Origin: Nemertoderma westbladi
Lineage: Eukaryota > Xenacoelomorpha > Nemertodermatida > Nemertodermatidae
Assembly (NCBI GenBank): GCA_032718475.1
Contig: JAUCBJ010008763.1
Coordinates: 1 to 57,610, forward strand
Length of the DNA: 57,610 bases
Direction of reading: 5' to 3'
Shown: in pieces, positions 30,081 through 43,100 of the stretch
Position numbering within the stretch: position 1 is the first letter of the stretch
How the letters are laid out: each line of letters begins with the position of its first letter
The notes under the pieces: model-generated
What the model was told of the DNA's origin: nothing
Databases searched by the model: none
Seen by the model: only the letters and a program-made list of their open reading frames with translations
Position numbers and translations under genes: made by a program

Positions 30081-33000
30081 ATGTCTGACACTAAGCAAAA
30101 CCTGTCGGACAGCCTCCTAGATACAACCATCTGTGACCCAGACAGGAGTGTGGAACGTGAGAGACCGAAGTTCAATTCACCTCCTACTGTAAGAAAGATC
30201 ATCCCTCCAGTAGTAATATCAGACCCTAGGCTGGTCCAACACCGTAGGTCTATCATAGGCACTCGAGCTCAGGTCAAGCGGGACCAAGAAGCAGCGGAAC
30301 CGCAACAACCCGCGAGCCAAGAACTTATTTCTCAACGGCCCGACAGCTCCAGTAGTGCGGATACTGTAGAGCTGACACCCGAGCACGGAGCAAAGATGAC
30401 AGATGCGGTTTATTCGGACCCCCTTCTCATCCTTCCTGCAGCCGTACTCACTAGGTTATTGATTGTGGTGGAAGAACACCAGATCGATTGGGCGAGAAAT
30501 AAGCGATCGACTAAAGATAGTTATGCGGGATACACAAGGGAAGAACTGAAGTCTATTGTCGAGTCGCAATGGAACTTCCCCGGACCCGGACTCCCGTTTG
30601 ATTTATCAGAAGCTGCCTGGGAAGACATACACAGGATGGGAGTAACCAAGGAAACCATCGATCCAGCTGTGTGGAAGAGGTCCGCAGCCGGATACGCACA
30701 GGGATTCTTCAGCTCTATGGAGCGATTAAAAGAACAACTGTTTCAACAACCCCAAGGACCTCAAGAGCAGGGACAGCTGCTTTATCAAGTTAGAGAAAGA
30801 ATTCTATGAATCAGGCTAATCTTATCGGCCTTTGAGGAGGCTTCTAAAAGAAGACAAGACACGTCGTTGCAAGTTGCCGTAAAGACTTGGTTTCAACGGG
30901 TGAGTCTCCAGGTTCAAGGAACGGCTCAGTGGAAAGTTCAACTAGATGAGCGCTCAACCCATGGAGAATCAACAGACGCTACTTTTTCCCAAGTGGAAAG
31001 TGAAGCGACGGCAGAGAAACCGCATAAGAGGGATGCCATTGACATCTATCTGTCAGACTATCAACGTTTTTTAGGTGATGAAGAGTTGAGGAGAAGGCTA
31101 GATGGACTTAGCCCTAATAGTGAAGGAACCCAGCGTGTGTTGGACGCCATCGATGTGGATATGAGAGCTGCGAACCAAGCTAAATTTGATGAACAACTCC
31201 GCATCACTAGAGTCCAAGAAGAACAAGTGAAGAAAAAACGTATAGAAGACAGAAAGGCAGCAGCAGTGGCAGCAGCAGTGGCAGCTGCAGAAGCAGAAAG
31301 AAAAGCGGCAGTGGCAGCGGCAGAGGCAGAAGCGGAAAGAAAAGTGGCAGCGGCAGCGGCCGAAGCGGAAAGAAAGGCGGCAGTGACAGCGGCAGAGGCA
31401 GTAGCAGAAGCAGAACGGAGAGCTTCTGAAGAAACCACCCAATTAGAATTGGAAAACATTCAGGAGAATCAAGACTGCATAAATAAACAGTTAACAGCTA
31501 GTAATATGCAGATGATGAGTCGATCTACTCCCAAAAGACAGGGATATACATCATCTGAGGAAGGCGATACCACCGATACTGAAGGCAGAGGAAATAGATC
31601 TCGTCTAAGCAGACGTAGAAGAACATCCCACCGTCAGAAATTGCCTGATCTGCCCCCAGCTGTTAGAAGGCAACTAAATAACACAAACTTAGGTAGTATA
31701 GAACCCACAGACCAAATAATTAACATAGAAAGACTCCCTACTATAGTAGATGAGCCTGAAATAATTAGGCCTGTTCTCGAAGCAACTCCTTCGGTGATAG
31801 AGACACCTGTACTCCCTGAACCTACCTCTAAATTCCCTCTGCACAGCACAAAGCTACCTGTGCCCCACAGAATCACCCCTGAAATTGTTCATGTCCTGGA
31901 CTCCAAGCGAAATATTCATGACTTGTCGCCCATTGTCCCTCGTCCGCCCGCTACAACGTTGGCGCCTCCCGCTTCGGCGGTCGAGTGGGTGGATGAGAGA
32001 CGATGGGGGATGGATCTCCTGCTCGGGCAGATGCAGGAGACCGTTCAGCAATTCAAGGGCACAGTAAGGGAAAGTAGGTTAGAGTTGCAAGAAGTGCAGC
32101 AAAGTATCGCGTTAGAACGCGATAAATTAGTAAATACACAAAGGGGTATACCACCAACCCCGGTAACAATGTGTCAACCTGTTAGGTCTGAAGTATTTCA
32201 TGCGCAAGGTGTGGTGCCTACACGCATATATACTGCTAGCGAAGTGGAAACTCCTATAGTGAACCCTATTAAGGTTAATTATAGACCTGTTGATAATGAT
32301 ATTCCCTATAGACCTGATCATAATCCGAGAAATTTATATACCGATAACTCGATAGTAAATAACACGATGGCCCAAGAAAGTTTTACGCGTCAAATGGCTA
32401 GAACCGAAGCACGTCAAGCGGTAAAGGTGGGAGAGATAGTCAAGTTCAATGGAGATGAGATGAAATGGTTACCTTTTAATGAATATTACAAAGATAACAT
32501 ACAGAACTCTGTGCTATCTAATGGAGAGAAACTTAGATTCCTCATCGAGTGCTTGGAAGGATCTCCCAAGTTAATGGCGTTAAAGTTTATTGGACATCCA
32601 GACGGATTAAGACAAGTTTGGGATACACTAAACATCAGGTATGGTAATAGGAATAACATAGCTGGGTATTTGTATGCAAAGTTGGTAGCGCCCCGAAAGT
32701 TTATTAGCAGCGGGATTATAGAGTTTTCCGATGAGATTCAGGAGATCTGCAGACAATTAGATTGGCTAGGTAAGTCTCATGAGTATCAGAGTGCTATGGT
32801 TATTAGAGCAGTGGCTTCTACTTTACCGAAGGGTGGAGTAGGTACACGCTGGGACAAGAAAGTGTTATATATGATGGAACAACAACAACGAGACCCTACC
32901 ATGGCTGATCTCATGTCATTCTTGGATGGCGAAGTGAAATTACAGCTCATAAAGCAGTCCAGAGAGAAGACACCGGAAAACAAGGTAAGTGAGAAACACG

Positions 33001-34754
33001 TCTCTAGGAGAAAGGTGACACCAGTGTGTTATACAGACGACAGCGAAAGCCAGACTTCTCAAGGAGAGGATAGCGGGAAAGACACTGAAAGATCTTATTA
33101 TGTCAATAAAACGCCTAAAGAACAGGTAAATAAATTCAAGTCTCAAACCAATGACAGGAGAGAACAGGTAAGAAAAACTCCTCCTACGTCTCCCAAGAGA
33201 ATTCAGGTGAGAAAGCCCGAAGAAAGAACGAGTGTGCACACTGTTATTCAAAATAAGGTAAGTAACATCAAACCGAAATGTGCGCTATGTGACGGGACCC
33301 ACCGTTTGAATATGTGTGATGAATTCCTGAAGAAATCATTAGCGGAGAGACGGGAAGTCATGTGGGATAAGCGGTTGTGTTATAATTGCCTCAGACAAGG
33401 ACACCAACGGCGAACCTGTTACTCTGACACAAGGTGTGCAAAGTGCGGTGCAAAACATCATATCTTGTTGCACACTGAATTTGAGCGAAACAGCCAGAGT
33501 CAGGTAAGTGATTCCGAACTACATGTCCAATTCAGTGATGTGAACGACACTGACCAAAGTTCTGAGATGGAAGGATTCTATACAGATGAATTCTCCGACG
33601 AAGGTGAATCCTGTTACATGATAAATACCGCAGTGTATCGAGCACTTACATATGAAAAAGACACAGACAGCGACCTCACCCTAACTACTTCTGATCGACA
33701 ACCATCTTGGAAAGCGCCACCTTCCAATGTAGGAATCCGAGAATTTCCTGTAGTACAGGTAAGGGTCCACGGACCTAAAAGGAGTTATGTAGTGAACGCC
33801 CTCCTTGACTCCGGTAGTACAGGAACATTCATCGATAAAGAACTAGACGAAGACATCTTTGCTGGACAACCCAAGTTCCGAACTAAGCTAAACATGTCAG
33901 GAATTATGCAGGTTTGGAAATCTACAGTAATAGCGGATTATTATGTAGGTGCGTTGTCCACCCCCCAGGATGAACTAGGAGAACATAGTATAAGGTCAGT
34001 AAAAATGGTAGCAATAAAGAACTTCGCTACCACCCAAGTGGAACCTTATAACTGGGATGAGGACGATTTCACCCAGCAGCTAGAAATACCTAGATTCAAC
34101 ACCGATTACCCTGGAGTGCAAATACTCATCGGTCAAAACGCGCATGAAGCGCTCGAGACATTGGAGAAACGGCCCGCTCAACCGCAACCACTACAAGCTT
34201 ATGCGGGAAGAACTAGAGTGGGTTGGTACTTTACTGGCCCTTCCCGTAGAACTCTCATGGAAAGATTACGGAAAGACCAGGTATGTCAAGTGAGAGAATG
34301 GGAAGTCGAGGGCAGTGAGTTAGATGATCTAACTGAGGGAACACCATACTCCTCAGATAATGACGATGTCCACCAACTTTTCGATGAGGAGAATACCATC
34401 GATCTCCTTAAGGAAAACGAGACTTGGCAAAACCAAGTGAACTTATGTCAGCTCCTTCTTCCATCAGAACGAGACGACTATAACGAAGAACTTAATGACG
34501 TCATTGAACGATATAATGCCAAGACTCGGGATGAACATGCCGTACGATTCTTTACTCAAGAGGCTGTAGAGCCCAATTCCTACGATAAGGCCCTATCGGT
34601 AGAGGAAGAAAGAGCCAAGCAGATCCAAGAGACAACTACACGTTTTCTTAAAGATCAAGGTAGATATGAGATCGGTCTACCTTTCCGAAAGCGAGAACCA
34701 AAGTTCGTAAACAACAGACCCTTGGCGGAGAAAAGAATTGCTCAACTACATTGA
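30081..34754 (+). pseudogene. gag-pol: BEL1 gag-protease-(RT start) polyprotein, one internal stop
   Basis: One frame runs from ATG 30081 to the TGA at 34752-34754, broken only by TGA at 30807-30809. At that place BEL2 has an Arg codon, so the stop is a mutation. Gag has an N-terminal acidic/Ser-rich part and an Ala/Glu/Arg/Lys coiled-coil repeat (31.24-31.43 kb). A Pro-rich linker and the BEL gag core (near 32.4-32.9 kb) follow. At 33.28-33.48 kb lie three zinc knuckles (CX2CX3HX4C, CX2CX4HX4C, CX2CX3HX4H). The aspartic protease motif LLDSGSTGTF lies at about 33.80 kb. The end leads into the RT N-terminus. Its normal role is assembly of virus-like particles, RNA binding and polyprotein cleavage in the cytoplasm. 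Confidence 0.9.
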
Positions 34755-36386
34755 CGCCTTACGGCAAATTCTTTAGCTAAAGAAATGTATCAAACGCAGT
34801 TGAAGAAATTTATTAGCAAGGGATATGCGGAGCTAGTACCGGAAGAAACACCTATAACTGAGAGAACGTATTATTTAACTCACCATTATGTTCCCAAACC
34901 CGGTAAACCCCATGAAGTATGAGTGGTGTTTGACGGCTCCGCCCTCTATATGGGCCAATCCCTTAATTCTGAATTGTTACCCAGACCCAACTTACTCCAA
35001 TCCTTGTTGGGAATACTCTTAAGATTAAGACAATATTCAATTGCTTTCGCCTCAGATATAGAAGGCATGTTCTTACAAGTCAAGGCGCCTGATAGGGATC
35101 GAGACAGCCTACGATTTCTGTGGTGGCCTGAAGGAGACCTCAACCAGAAACCGGTGGAGTACTGGATGACCATCCAGGCTTTTGGGATAATCTCGAGCCC
35201 TTCAAATGCCTGTTCCGTGGTGCGCACCACTGCGGATGACAACCGAGACGCCTTCTCTAAAGAGATGATTGACAACATCAAGCGAGATATATACATGGAC
35301 GACAATCTAAAGTCCCTTCCATCAGTCGAAGAAGCCATTGATGTCGCTAAAGGAACGGTAGAGTGCTTAAAAAGAGGTGGATTTCGATTAACTAAATTCA
35401 CCAGCAACTCCCGTGAGTTTCTGGAGTCGATCCCGGTAGAAGATCGAGGAGCGAAAGACCTGGATCTAATAAAAGATGATCTCCCAGAAACTAAGACCCT
35501 TGGTTTGAAATGGGACACCGAAAGAGATATCCTGTTTTTCCAACTAAAACAGCGAGATAATCCAGTTCGGACTAAACGGATTTGTTTAAGTATCCTGAGC
35601 ACTTATTTCGATCCATTGGGATTTATTAGCCCAGTTATATTGATTGCTCGGAGTTTAGTACAACAAATGTGGCTTGAAAACCACTCATGGGACGATCCAC
35701 TTAAGGGAGAATTATTAAAGAAGTGGATGAAATGGGAAGATTCTCTACCAGCCATCGAGAACTTTATAATTTCCCGTTCATATTTTGGTCATGTTCTCCC
35801 TACGTATTCCTATCAACTCCATGTGTTTGGAGACGCCAGCGATATGGGAATAGGTATAGTAGCCTACCTAAGGGTGGAAACTCCGGATGGAATCAAAGTC
35901 GCCTTGGTTACTTCTAAGGCATTGATAAACAATAAGTTGAAAGTTCCTCGAGCGGAGTTAAAAGCGGCTCTATACGCTACAGCCATCGGCCGGAATGTAA
36001 CAGAACAGATCGACTATCCACTGGAGAAAACTGTCTATTGGACCGACGCTTTACTCGTGTTGGAGTATATAACCAATGAAGTCTGTCAGTTCAGCGTCTT
36101 CGTTACCAACAGAGTAGCCATTATACTCAGTCGCACAACGATGGATCAATGGAGACATTGCCCCGGAACGATTAATCCAGCAGACATCGCCTCCAGGGGA
36201 GCAACTCCACAAGAACTGGTAGACACTCCAGACTGGTTAGGTGGACCCGACTTCCTCTACAAAGAAGAAGAAGAATGGCCTGGCCTCCTCATCTTACTAC
36301 AGCAGAGATTAGACAGGCCAAGGGAGCGGAGAAAGTCAAACCTAAAACTCGGGCGAGTAAATCGAAGTTATTCAAACCCATGGTAG
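34755..36386 (+). pseudogene. pol: BEL1 reverse transcriptase and RNase H
   Basis: This continues the same frame after the TGA at 34752-34754. A second TGA lies at 34920-34922, directly before VVFDGSA, where BEL/Pao RTs normally have Arg (K-x-R-V-V-F-D). RT motifs follow: LLGILLRLRQ, DIEGMFLQV, FLWW and the catalytic YMDD at 35292-35303. RNase H runs from LHVFGDAS (Asp) through PRAELKA (Glu) and WTDALLVLEYI (Asp) to NPADIASRG (Asp), with all four acidic residues present. The frame then ends at 36386 in the wrong register. The next segment begins in another frame near 36275-36310, so a one-base indel lies there. Confidence 0.9.
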
Positions 36387-38170
36387 ATCTGTCTGTACTA
36401 CATATTTCCGGAGACGACGCTTTGGATCAGAAACCCACAGCCACAAATAAACTTGTTGTGGAAATCCGTGAGAAGGATTGGAAATCTGGAATACCAGACG
36501 TCTCGCAAGGACTCTCACCTCTTCTGCAGAGAGCGATACATCACTACAGTTCCTGGAATCGGCTCTGTAAGGCCGTTACATATTTAAAGAGATGTTTTCA
36601 CCATCAATACTCCGGGATGAAGGCCAAAGGTGATACCGCTCCAATAACATCAGTGCAGGTCCATGTTATTAAAGATCTTCCCAAATATAAGATACCCGAC
36701 AGGTTTCTGAAGGAGAAGATCAGTTATCAGGAGCATGAAGAAACCAACAAGCAGATGCTGAGACTCCTGCAATGCTATTAGGATTCCGATAAGTATTTCC
36801 TGTTGTTGAGAAATCCACAGATGCGCTTAAGGGATCGTTTCTCTAGCACAATGATAGATGGGTTGATACGTGTTGGAGGAAGATTAACGAATGCTCCACT
36901 ATCCTTTGACACTAAGTTTCCCATACTCATTAGAAATCTTGAAATACAAGTCAAGATGATTGTAGACATTCACAGCAAACTTTATCATGCTGGTAGGGAA
37001 CGAGTTCTTAGCGAAATTCGAACTCGCTATTATTTTTATAAACCCCGTAGAGCTCTGAACCAAGTTCTTAGGAACTGCATACCCTGTAGGAAAGCATTCA
37101 GTAGGCCTTTAACACAGCGAGAGGCAGAATTACCTAGGGAACGAGTAAGCTTCTATGAACCACCCTTTACTAATACCGGTGTGGATTTATTTGGTCCCAT
37201 TGAAGTATATCGTGCTAGGACTATAGTCAAGAGATGGTGTGTCATCTTTGTTTGTATGACTTGTAGAGCTATCCATCTCGACATGGTGAACGATTTATCT
37301 ACCAACAGCTTTCTACTAAGCTTACGACGACAGATCGCTCGCTTTGGCACTAGTAACACGATGAGATCTGATAAGGGAACAAACTTCATTGGTGCCAACA
37401 ATGAAATCAAAGCTTACGTCAAAGATTGGAACCAAAGACAGGTGGACGATCAGCTACGAGTAACAGCGTCTAGCTGGACCTTCAACCCCGCCGACGCCCC
37501 TTGGTGGGGAGGAAGTTGGGAGAGATTAATAAGAAGTGTGAAGACAGCATTTCACTTTATAGTGCCTTGCCGCGCGTATCTCACCGACGAACTTTTGCGG
37601 ACGTTAATGGAGGAAATCGCCGCCTATCTCAACGAGAGACCACTTATGCCAGTCTCATCGAGTCCCGATTCCCTGGAAGCGCTAACACCCGCGCATTTCC
37701 TACTAAAGAAACCTGTAGCCATGCTCCCACAATCGGAAATCACAGACGGAGACGAATTCTGTCGGCAAACTTGGCAACTCATGCAGTTGTTATCCCGTCG
37801 TTTCGCTGACCATTTCGAAAAACATTATCTGCCCACGCTACAACTTCGAACTAAGTGGTTTGCGCAGCAAGAAAACGTCAGCGCTGGAGACATGGTTCTT
37901 ATTGTGGATGTAGATCTTCCACGTAAGCGGTGGCAGACAGGTCGTATCATCGAGACTCACATCTCGGATGACGGTTTGGTGCGATCGGTAGAACTCGTCG
38001 TCATGCGACGTAACTTCAAGAAACCGGGAATCGTCTTTGAGACACAGCAACTCAATCGCCCAGTTGGTCGTTTATGTTTACTGGAAAGAGACAGAGAACT
38101 CTCCGGAAACTATGGGAGGCAAGATAGATACTCTTCCCACGACCACCTCCCTAATCCAACCAACATCTAG
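36275..38170 (+). pseudogene. pol: BEL1 integrase domain
   Basis: The frame is shifted relative to RT and cut once by TAG at 36779-36781. A linker is followed by the zinc-binding HHCC motif (IHSKLYHAGRE...RNCIPC), then the catalytic core: Asp in NTGVDLFGP (about 37.18 kb), Asp in MRSDKGTNFIGANNE (about 37.37 kb) and Glu in PWWGGSWERLIRSVK (about 37.52 kb). The C-terminal part has GDMVLIVDVDLPRKRW and GLVRSVELV, as in BEL/Pao integrases. The 455 residues after the stop are open. Integrase would insert the cDNA into host DNA, giving the 5-bp duplications seen. Confidence 0.92.
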
Positions 38171-38829
38171 GGACTCCCCAGCTTAGTAGCATATGGAGTG
38201 GGTGTGTGACCATATTATTTTATATTCTTATTATTTTATATTTATGTATGTATTATTATGTAATTTTATTATAATCGTTTTATTTAATTTTATTTAGTAG
38301 CATGTTATTTTAGCGATTATTTAGTAGATTAGTGCAATATATTCGCGTTTATTACGTAATTACTTATATTATATATTTAGTGCGACGGCGAGAAACAATT
38401 CTTTTTCTCTTTCCTTGCTGCCCGTATTACATTACGAATACGTAACTACAGTAAGATGAAATGTCCGTACTTATTAAAGTACAATAAAGCCACTACTATA
38501 TTCAAGTATTATTGGTAGGCAGAGTATTAGGAATGCAAAGTTCAGATCCTCGTGTCTCAGCTAAACCAAGCTCTGGGTAGACCTTGGAAACGACTTGCCT
38601 CTTCACACTGACATTGCTTCGTGCGATATTGCTCTCATACCGTATATTAGATAATACATATAGTAGCGTGATGTCCCTTTAACAGTAGCGTATAACGCAA
38701 AATAAATCTGTTAAACCCTTTGACCATCTGCAATTCTAGTCGATTAAGATATCGCGGCACCCACCGATATACTTGAAAGACAAAATTCTAGAATCAGTGG
38801 TTAACGTCCCCAGGCAAGTTCTGGAATAA
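38171..38829 (+). other. BEL1 post-pol AT-rich region
   Basis: No gene. TTTAT-rich sequence with a CAATAAAG polyadenylation-like signal at about 38484. The end (about 38697-38797) carries a fragment related to the LINE-C ORF1 start, repeated again at about 39250-39352 beyond the MITE. Confidence 0.5.
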
Positions 38830-39212
38830 GGGGCCGTCCAAGTATGACGTCAGCACTTTCGGGTGGGGAGGGGGGTTGGGAAAATCTGATGACGTGCTGA
38901 TGAGGGGAGGGGAGGGGGTCAGCCAAAATCTGACGTCAGCATGTTCATTTATAGGTGCTAGAAGAGATATAGCAGAAGAGTAATTAGCTTGCCTATTTTA
39001 ATTGTTCGAAGCCCCAGAAGGCCCGTAGCACAACCTTCTGTTTCAGTTACCAGTCACCATGTTTCAGTGATTAGCACGCGAACATTTTTTTTAATCTGAT
39101 TTAGGGGAGGGGGGGTGTCAACGCCTATCCACTATCTGATGACATCTGATTTAGGGGAGGGAGGGGGTCAACATTTTGGAGAAAAGTGCAGACGTCATAC
39201 TTGGACGGCCCC
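38830..39212. mobile_element. PIF/Harbinger-like MITE, TAA target
   Basis: The 383-bp element has inverted ends GGGGCCGTCCAAGTATGACG and is flanked by TAA on both sides (38827-38829 and 39213-39215). A TAA duplication and GGG-starting termini suit PIF/Harbinger. The interior repeats TCTGATGAC- and TCTGATTTAGGGGAGGG-type motifs. No transposase. Confidence 0.75.
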
Positions 39213-39309
39213 TAAACTGGTGCCCATCCTAAATATTAATTATTAATATTTACAAAATCTGTCAAATATCAGATCCTTTAAAATTCTAGTCGATTAAGAT
39301 ATCGTAGCA

Positions 39310-39953
39310 CTTACCGATACTCTTAAAAAGACAAAATTCCTAGAATCAAGGATAATGATATTACAACGCTCTATCACCATCTGGAAAAGCTGCAGGACGA
39401 TAATGAGAACTCAGAACAATATTCGAAAAATTACAACCTTCTCTTCCATGGGATTTCTAACGATAAAGCTGCAGTGGATATCGCTCTTAAATCTGCTGGT
39501 ATTTCCCCATCGGACATAGATATAATGCACCGAATGCCGCCACCAAGATCTGTTGGTAGATTTGCTGATACCAGATCGTCGGCAGCTCGATCGCGCCCCC
39601 TTATCGTAAGATTCATTTCCCGAGAAAAACGTCTATCGGTTATTAAGATGAAAGAAAAACTCCCCAATAATGTATACTTAACTGAGCATCTCACAGCGCG
39701 TCGATCCGGTCTCCTACGTTCTCTAAAACAACTCAAGAAATCAAAGTTGATTCACTCAGCATTCTCTCGCAATGGTTCTATCCTCTGTAAAATAAAACCT
39801 GACGATTCGACACGCACTATTCGATCCTCTTCTGATATTGATGATATTCGAGGGAGAGTTGCCGGAACCAAGATGAACGTCACCGTAGGAGTTAATGATT
39901 CTACAAATCTTATCAATGAGTCCATTCTTTCTACCACCAGCAACTGCGACTAA
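39310..39953 (+). CDS. LINE-C ORF1 (RNA-binding, partial)
   Basis: The open frame from about 39310 covers a coiled-coil-like lead (DNDITTLYHHLEKLQDDNE) followed by EQYSKNYNLLFHGIS, IDIMHRMP, RPLIVRFISREKRLSVIKMK and a NNVYLTEHLTARRSGLL block. This is the RRM-plus-C-terminal-domain arrangement of L1-ORF1-like proteins, which coat LINE RNA as a chaperone. The N-terminus is incomplete: a one-base insertion relative to the upstream partial copy (38.78 kb) breaks the frame. It ends 182 bases before ORF2. Confidence 0.65.
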
Positions 39954-40135
39954 CGTAAATCTTCGCCTGCTCGCCTAATAAACCTCAAATTACCATGCAA
40001 ACTCGGTACCGGTTCCGTGTAGGTTATCTGAAATTTTTTAGTACACAGTAGTACAGTGCAGTACTTCGAACTATTGGGATTTTATTTTGACATTGCCTTT
40101 GCCATTATTTTATATTAAATTCCAAAATATATTAT

Positions 40136-43100
40136 ATGCCAGTCAATGACCCTCGTACATCCTGCCATTTCTGCTTTTCAAAATTTAATAAAAAAGATAG
40201 TAAAATAGTATGCGATATCTGTAAGAATTCTTACCACCAGCAATGCGGTTCTAATATTACTACTCCATTATTGAATTTATCTCATATTTACTGTTTATTC
40301 TGTTACAATGATATTTTTCCTTTTAATACTATTCCGCCCGATGACTATGATATTTTTGAAAGCAATGACATTGATATTTTATTACCCGAAAATTATATGG
40401 ACTCTAATAGCACTTTTAAAAATATTGACCCGGACCAAAATTTAAATAATATAAAAACAAATTGTCAGTATTATAATGAACAAAATTTTAATAACAAGTT
40501 TGATTCTAAAAATACAAATTTTTCAGTGTTTCATGTAAACTGTAGAAGCCTAAACAAAAATCTAGCGCCTACCTCTGACTTCCTATCATTACTAACCCTA
40601 AATTTCGACATACTAACTTTTACAGAAACATTTATTACAGATGAGACGGATCTATCTTACTTACACATTGACGGCTACTCAACCCCACTTATTACAAACC
40701 GAAAATATGGGCTAAAAAACCGAGGGGGGACTGCCATTTACCTTAAGAACGGAATTGACTTTACTGAACGGACTGACATAACTATACCGAACTGTGAATC
40801 TACTTGGGTTACTATAAACAGAAATTCAAATAATAATCACTCCAAAAGACAAATATTAATTGGAACTATTTACCACCCAGACTCGTGCAATACTAACGAT
40901 TTCATAGATAATTTCAATTCGGTTTTAGCTTCGATCAATCAAAATACAACTGACATAATAATAACCGGCGACATGAATATAGATTTATTGAAACGCTCTA
41001 ACCACGCCAATAACTATATACAAACTATAGAATCAAATGGATTTGAACAAATAATAGACAAAGCAACTAGAATTACACCATACTCCCGAACTTTAATAGA
41101 CCATATATCAACTAATATTAACAATAAAACAGTATCATCTGGAGTTTTCCAAAGCCAACAAGGATCAACTGATCACTTAGCCACTTTTGCAATCATACAA
41201 AATTATTCCTGCCACTTTACGCAACAAGAAATGAAATATGTATATGATTACTCCAAATATAACAAAAATAAATTTATTTCAGACATAAAAGATATTAATA
41301 ACTGGACATATAACAAAACAACAGTACCCATAGAAAAACAATTCGAAATATTTTACTCTGATTTTCAAAATATAACCAATAAACACTTGCCAAGAAAGAT
41401 CCTAGAAAAAAAAGAAATTCCTAAAAAACCTTGGATGACTCCCGCGTTAGTACAATCAACAATCAAGAAAAATGACCTATATGCAAATCTAATTACTAAC
41501 CCTACATGCGAAAAAGAACAGTTTTATAAACAATACCGCAATAAACTAACAACAACTCTTAGAAAGGCTGAAAAAAACTACTACCACTCAGAATTCGAGA
41601 AACACAAAACAAATACAAAAAAAACATGGCAAACAATAAACAAAGCACTAAATAAGTCAAATAACTTGAATACTCCAAAAAAAATTAGCATATCAACAAC
41701 AGTAGGAACCATAAATAAAACTCTCCCAAAAGAAATTGCCAATGTACTTAACCAACACTTCGCTAATATAGGTCCAGAACTAGCAGAGACAATTCCGAGA
41801 AGTAACCGTAACCCAACTAGATTCATAAACCACCGTAAGTCAAACTCATTCTACCTATCAGATACAACGCAAACTGAAATACTATATTACCTACTAGACC
41901 TAGACAACAACTGCTCTACTAATGACCTATTCCCCATACAACTAGTTAAAACTGCAGCACACGACCTATCACCTCACTTAACTTACTTAATTAACAAATC
42001 AATTAATAATGGAATTTTCCCAAAAGTACTAAAACAAGCAAAAATTACCCCAGTCTACAAAACAGGCGACCCTACAGATAAAAACAACTACAGACCAATA
42101 TCGGTCTTGCCGCTATTTAGCAAACTCTACGAACGTATAATTAATACCCAACTCATAACCTACTTAGAAAAATACTCAATTCTATCTCACTGCCAATACG
42201 GTTTTAGGAAACGTTCTACTACAACAGACGCTATACTTACAATCACAGAAAGACTACTTGAATCTCTTGACCATCACGAATCATCATGCCTAATTTCTAT
42301 AGATTTAAAAAAGGCTTTTGATACCCTGAACCATAGCATCCTCTTAAAAAAATTAAACTGTTACGGTATCAGAGGTCTTCCGCTCCAACTATTCACAAGC
42401 TTCCTCAATGATCGCTCACACACAGTTGTTATAAACCATACACACTCCGACCCTCTTACCCCACATTGTGGTACCCCACAAGGTGCTATCTTAAGTGCTA
42501 CTCTATTTTTATTGTATATAAATGACTTACCGAACTGCACAAATTTACATACTACTCTTTTTGCCGATGATACTAACATACTGTACAGTCACACCCACAA
42601 GGACACACTAATTACAAAAGTAAATAATGAACTCTCGAAAATTGATCAATGGCTCACTGACAACAAACTATCCCTCAATCTTAAAAAAACCGAATATCTC
42701 ATATTTTCAAATTCAAATACTACTATCACTCAAAAAATAAAAATAAATAATGTTAATATCAAACAAACAAATGAAACAAAATTTTTGGGCATCTGGATAG
42801 ACAATAAATTATCTTGGAAATATCACTGCTCCTACATACTGAAGAAAATTTCGAAATCCTGCGGAATATTTTTTAAACTTCGCCATATCTTGCCATTAAA
42901 TATACTAAAAATGATTTTCTATGCACTGATACACCCATATATTCAATATGGTATAATATTATGGGGAAACACGCACCATAAATACATATACCCACTCAGA
43001 GTAAAAATAAATAAAATAATTCGTGCAATAACATTTAATCATTACCAAGCTCATTCAAACCCAATCTATAAATTTCTGGAAATATTACCAATAGAAAAGT

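Noticed and set aside
31061-31459. Minus-strand Ala/Ser- and Cys/Phe-rich ORFs opposite gag
   Set aside because: Shadows of the Ala/Glu/Arg coiled-coil repeat on the plus strand; the same happens at 56.77-57.49 kb.
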